Assembly: GCA_021791715.1 (NCBI GenBank)
Contig: JAJYWB010000012.1
Location: 66,165 to 104,170 of the forward strand
Length of the DNA: 38,006 nt
Direction: 5' to 3'
DNA from: Planctomycetota bacterium
Lineage (GTDB): Bacteria > Planctomycetota > Planctomycetia > Isosphaerales > Isosphaeraceae
The translations under genes and the position numbers were made by a program. A model generated the notes under the pieces. That model saw only the letters and a program-made list of their open reading frames with translations. It did no database searches and had not been told where the DNA came from. This document shows, in pieces, positions 35,863 to 38,006 of the stretch; the stretch's first letter is position 1, and each line of letters starts with the position of its first letter.

Positions 35863-36318
35863 ATGGCTGACCGATTTTTTGACACCAGCGCCTTCGCCAA
35901 GCACTACCGGACCGAGCTGGGCACAGCGAGGGTTGACGGATTCCTCGCCGAGCCCGGCTCTCGCCACTTCATCTCCCCCATCGGCGCCGTCGAATTACAT
36001 TCGGTCCTCGCCCGGCTTGCACGCGCCGGTCAGATCACGGCCGCCGATTTTCACTTGGTGCGCGGACGGTTCCTCGCCGATATCGCCGCCGGTCTGTGGC
36101 GGGTCGTGCCGGTCACCGCCTCCCATTTCCATCGCGCTCAGCGACTGCTGGTTCGGCACGGCCTCGGTCGCAGCTTGCGCACTCTCGACGCCCTCCAACT
36201 CGCGATGTCGCTCCTGAACACCATCAGGCCCCTCGACGCCTTCGTATGCGCCGACGTCAATCTTTGTCTCGTCGCCGCGGCCGAGGGCCTGACGGTTATT
36301 AACCCCGAAGCGCCATAG
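35863..36318 (+). CDS. PIN-domain toxin (VapC-like ribonuclease)
   Basis: The 151-residue product starts at the ATG at 35863, six bases after GGAGG. PIN-domain acids are present in order: D7 (FFDTSAFAKHY), E44 (GAVELHSVL), D109 (RTLDALQLA) and D131 (VCADVNLCLVAAAEGL). PIN toxins cut tRNA or other RNA when released from their antitoxin. It forms a two-gene module with the DUF104 antitoxin. Codon use differs from the long core genes, with almost no CGATCG words. Confidence 0.9.
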   Translation: MADRFFDTSAFAKHYRTELGTARVDGFLAEPGSRHFISPIGAVELHSVLARLARAGQITAADFHLVRGRFLADIAAGLWRVVPVTASHFHRAQRLLVRHGLGRSLRTLDALQLAMSLLNTIRPLDAFVCADVNLCLVAAAEGLTVINPEAP

Positions 36319-36515
36319 CGGACGATCCTTAATTCTTGAAGAAACGACTCTAACCGAATGTCCCCGCCCTTGCCAAAATGCCTTAGCTGAGACTACGATG
36401 AGTAACTTGTTCCGAAACTGTTTTTGCCAAGTGTTTTTCCAAGGGCGGTTTTGGCGAGGATTCGCCGGAGTAGACGCGACGCATCAAGCTATCGAATAAA
36501 GAGTTAAGACTTTAC

Positions 36516-36602
36516 GGAGAGGTGACCGAGAGGCCGAAGGTGCGGCACTGGAAATGCCGTGTACGGTAACACGTACCGAGGGTTCGAATCCCTCCCTCTC
36601 CG
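36516..36602 (+). tRNA. trnS: tRNA-Ser (GGA)
   Basis: The 87-base tRNA has acceptor arms GGAGAGG/CCTCTCC, anticodon stem CGGCA/TGCCG with loop CTGGAAA, the long serine-type variable arm and T arm GAGGG TTCGAAT CCCTC. The anticodon is GGA. CCA is not encoded. It sits between two toxin-antitoxin modules. Confidence 0.97.
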
Positions 36603-36817
36603 CTTGTTTTCTGAGTCTTGTGATTCCTGCTCGTTTACGGTCATTCTCTGGTTCAAACGAGTTGGTTTACCTTGCATCGCGCGAGCAATTGATTTCCACA
36701 ACTGTTAATCAGTATGAATCTTGCGCGGTTCAAATCTCGTTTCCGCGATTGTCCGACTGATATATGCCTGTTTCTCGTTGCTGGTAGCCGTACCGGAAGC
36801 AAGCCCGAGCGGATTGC

Positions 36818-37207
36818 TCAGGGGGACGGGGCATGAGCACGAAAGAAATCGGCGATCTCGGTTTTCGATACGAGCGACTGTGCCGTTCTCAAGGTCGGAT
36901 CGATGAGTTCGTCGTCTGTCGCATTCAATGACGGGTCATTGATCTCGAGGAAGACTAGCGCCGATTCGAGCCCGACTCGTTTGTCGCCGTCGATGAACGG
37001 ATGATTCTGAACGATGTGGTACAAGGACGCAGCCGCCATCTCGAAGAGATCGGCGTGTAGATACCGCCCTCCGAATCGCGCTTCAGGTTGTGCCCGTGCC
37101 GACTCCAGCAATCCGATGTCACGTACGCCATACGTCCCGCCGTAGGTAGCAATCTGTTCGGTGTGAGAATCGAGCAGATCATCCAGAGTCAGGAAGTCCG
37201 GAGTCAC
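36818..37207 (-). CDS. doc: Doc-type (Fic-fold) toxin
   Basis: The 129-residue product starts at a GTG at 37207 with GGAG seven bases upstream. The Fic/Doc active-site motif is HPFIDGDKRVG at residues 69-79, with catalytic H69. The usual Doc form is HxFxDANKR, so the loop is close to the classical one. The N-terminal segment YGVRDIGLLESARAQPEARFGG is typical of the death-on-curing family. Doc phosphorylates EF-Tu and blocks translation until neutralised. The upstream gene encodes the likely antitoxin, three bases away. Confidence 0.92.
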   Translation of the reverse strand: MTPDFLTLDDLLDSHTEQIATYGGTYGVRDIGLLESARAQPEARFGGRYLHADLFEMAAASLYHIVQNHPFIDGDKRVGLESALVFLEINDPSLNATDDELIDPTLRTAQSLVSKTEIADFFRAHAPSP

Positions 37208-37210
37208 GGA

Positions 37211-37438
37211 TTACTCCGCTAGTTTTTCGAACGCCTTCTTGTGCCGGGCGTTGACCTTTGCTCGCGCAGTCGCCACGCGTGCCTTACGGTCCGTCGCCGT
37301 CACGGGCGAGATGGTCATCGTCGACCCGTGGGTCGTGATTTCGACCGGGTCTTCGGGGCGAATCTTAAGAAGGTCCAGAATGGGGCGGTCGATAACCAGC
37401 GCCCAACTATTACCGTGACGAACGAAGTTCTTGATCAC
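37211..37438 (-). CDS. AbrB/MazE-type antitoxin of the Doc module
   Basis: The 75-residue product starts at a GTG at 37438, eight bases after GGAG; the longer frame upstream has no family similarity. Residues 1-45 form a SpoVT/AbrB-type swapped-hairpin DNA-binding domain (FVRHGNSWALVIDRPILDLLKI then DPVEITTHGSTMTI). The lysine- and arginine-rich C-terminus would bind the toxin. It precedes doc by three bases in the same operon and probably represses it. Confidence 0.87.
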   Translation of the reverse strand: MIKNFVRHGNSWALVIDRPILDLLKIRPEDPVEITTHGSTMTISPVTATDRKARVATARAKVNARHKKAFEKLAE

Positions 37439-37883
37439 CGGTGAATCTCCTATTTGTGGAAAACCGATGTATGACCATCGTATCACTTGTCGAAATCCGA
37501 GTCAAGTACGCCGCTGCGTCTCGTCGACCTTCCTGACCCATAAACCCCTCGGTGAATGCTGAGAGTTCCCTGGAATGCTTTCTGGACGGTCAAACGAACC
37601 AGATTGTTCCGTTCTCACGTTGATTTCCCGGGGAAATGCCGCCGAAAATCGGCTTCCCATCCCCGAACGCCCTCGACAAATAGTTCAATCGCCGTCCTGT
37701 CCTCTCCGATCGCGGCTCGCCAGTGTGGCCGCGTCTCTGCGCCTGATCGAAGGCATCCACTGCTAAGATCTTTTGGATTTCATAAGCGTGTCCCGAGGCG
37801 TTCCTCGCTGACATCAAACGACATTCGCCACGATCTCAGTCCCATCGGTTCCCTATTTCTCCAATCTATTGAACCGGGAATCG
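37439..37883. other. Gap between the AbrB/Doc module and the insertion sequence
   Basis: I see no gene I can support in this 445-base stretch. Frames of 75 to 113 codons occur on both strands but none has a recognisable motif or ribosome binding site. It holds the promoter of the AbrB/Doc operon near 37440-37500. Confidence 0.4.
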
Positions 37884-38006
37884 CTAGGGCGTGTTGACAG
37901 TCACGCCGATGATTACAAGTGTCGAAACAAGATGAACAAATCCCAGATAGTTCCGCTCCTTTTTATCAAATCGAGTCGCAATTCGTCTGTAATGCTTGAT
38001 TTTGTT
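37884..38006 (-). mobile_element. IS5-like transposase, C-terminal part, cut by window edge
   Basis: The minus strand is open from the right edge to a TAG at 37884-37886. The 40 visible residues begin NKIKHYRRIATRFDKKERNY and continue LGFVHLVSTLVIIG, the standard C-terminal end of IS5-family DDE transposases. The plus-strand sequence GGGCGTGTTGAC from 37887 looks like the terminal inverted repeat, so the element ends here and its TAG stop appears to lie on the junction. Whether the copy is intact cannot be told. Confidence 0.85.

Noticed and set aside
36364..36448. Nine-base inverted repeat CCGCCCTTG/CAAGGGCGG upstream of tRNA-Ser
   Set aside because: The arms are 67 bases apart with no further pairing; likely chance.
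36516..36602. tRNA-Ser as a proven integration site of the island
   Set aside because: No second copy of its 3' end and no integrase are visible in the window.
37590..37817. A 75-codon minus-strand frame next to the insertion sequence
   Set aside because: No similarity to transposases or toxins that I can recognise and no ribosome binding site.

Overview
The window is bacterial, GC-rich and gene-dense. The gene set fits a planctomycete, probably of the Isosphaera type. This rests on the long-spacer ribosomal/tuf/rpoB cluster, an Lpt/Kdo outer-membrane pathway, secreted propeller and DUF4038 proteins, and XylR-type AraC regulators. The phylum assignment is inferred; no rRNA gene is present to confirm it.

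Left part (1-13.6 kb): a cut-off YhcG/DUF1016-type nuclease gene carrying in-frame palindromic repeats; a weakly supported hypothetical frame; a SCO1-like thioredoxin-fold protein; an OxyR-type regulator divergent from a di-haem cytochrome c peroxidase (a peroxide-response pair); galactokinase behind a XylR-type sugar regulator; and, divergent from that regulator, three secreted-protein genes. These three are a nucleoside-hydrolase-like/apiosidase-like fusion, a large propeller protein with a CBM9-like end, and a short PD40 protein. Together they look like a sugar or glycan scavenging locus.

Middle part (13.7-24.5 kb, all minus strand): the housekeeping cluster in transcription order tRNA-Thr(TGT), tRNA-Tyr(GTA), tRNA-Gly(TCC), tRNA-Thr(GGT), tuf, rpmG, tRNA-Trp(CCA), secE, nusG, rplK, rplA, rplJ, rplL, rpoB. 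A clear intrinsic terminator follows rpoB and no rpoC is present, which is unusual. A promoter-like site lies just upstream of the first tRNA.

Next (24.6-30.7 kb, minus): kdsD, kdsC and a giant LptA/LptC-like protein, the Kdo-synthesis/LPS-export arrangement known from enterobacteria but with a 1431-residue export protein.

Right part (31-38 kb): an accessory island with lower GC and far fewer CGATCG words. It holds a coupled SMC/ABC-type ATPase plus DUF4276/TOPRIM-like pair, and an overlapping pair of a ComEC-like metallo-beta-lactamase and an unknown protein. It also has two toxin-antitoxin modules (DUF104/PIN and AbrB/Doc) on either side of a tRNA-Ser(GGA), and the end of an IS5-like element cut by the window edge. 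The two pairs are the best candidates here for undescribed defence-type systems.
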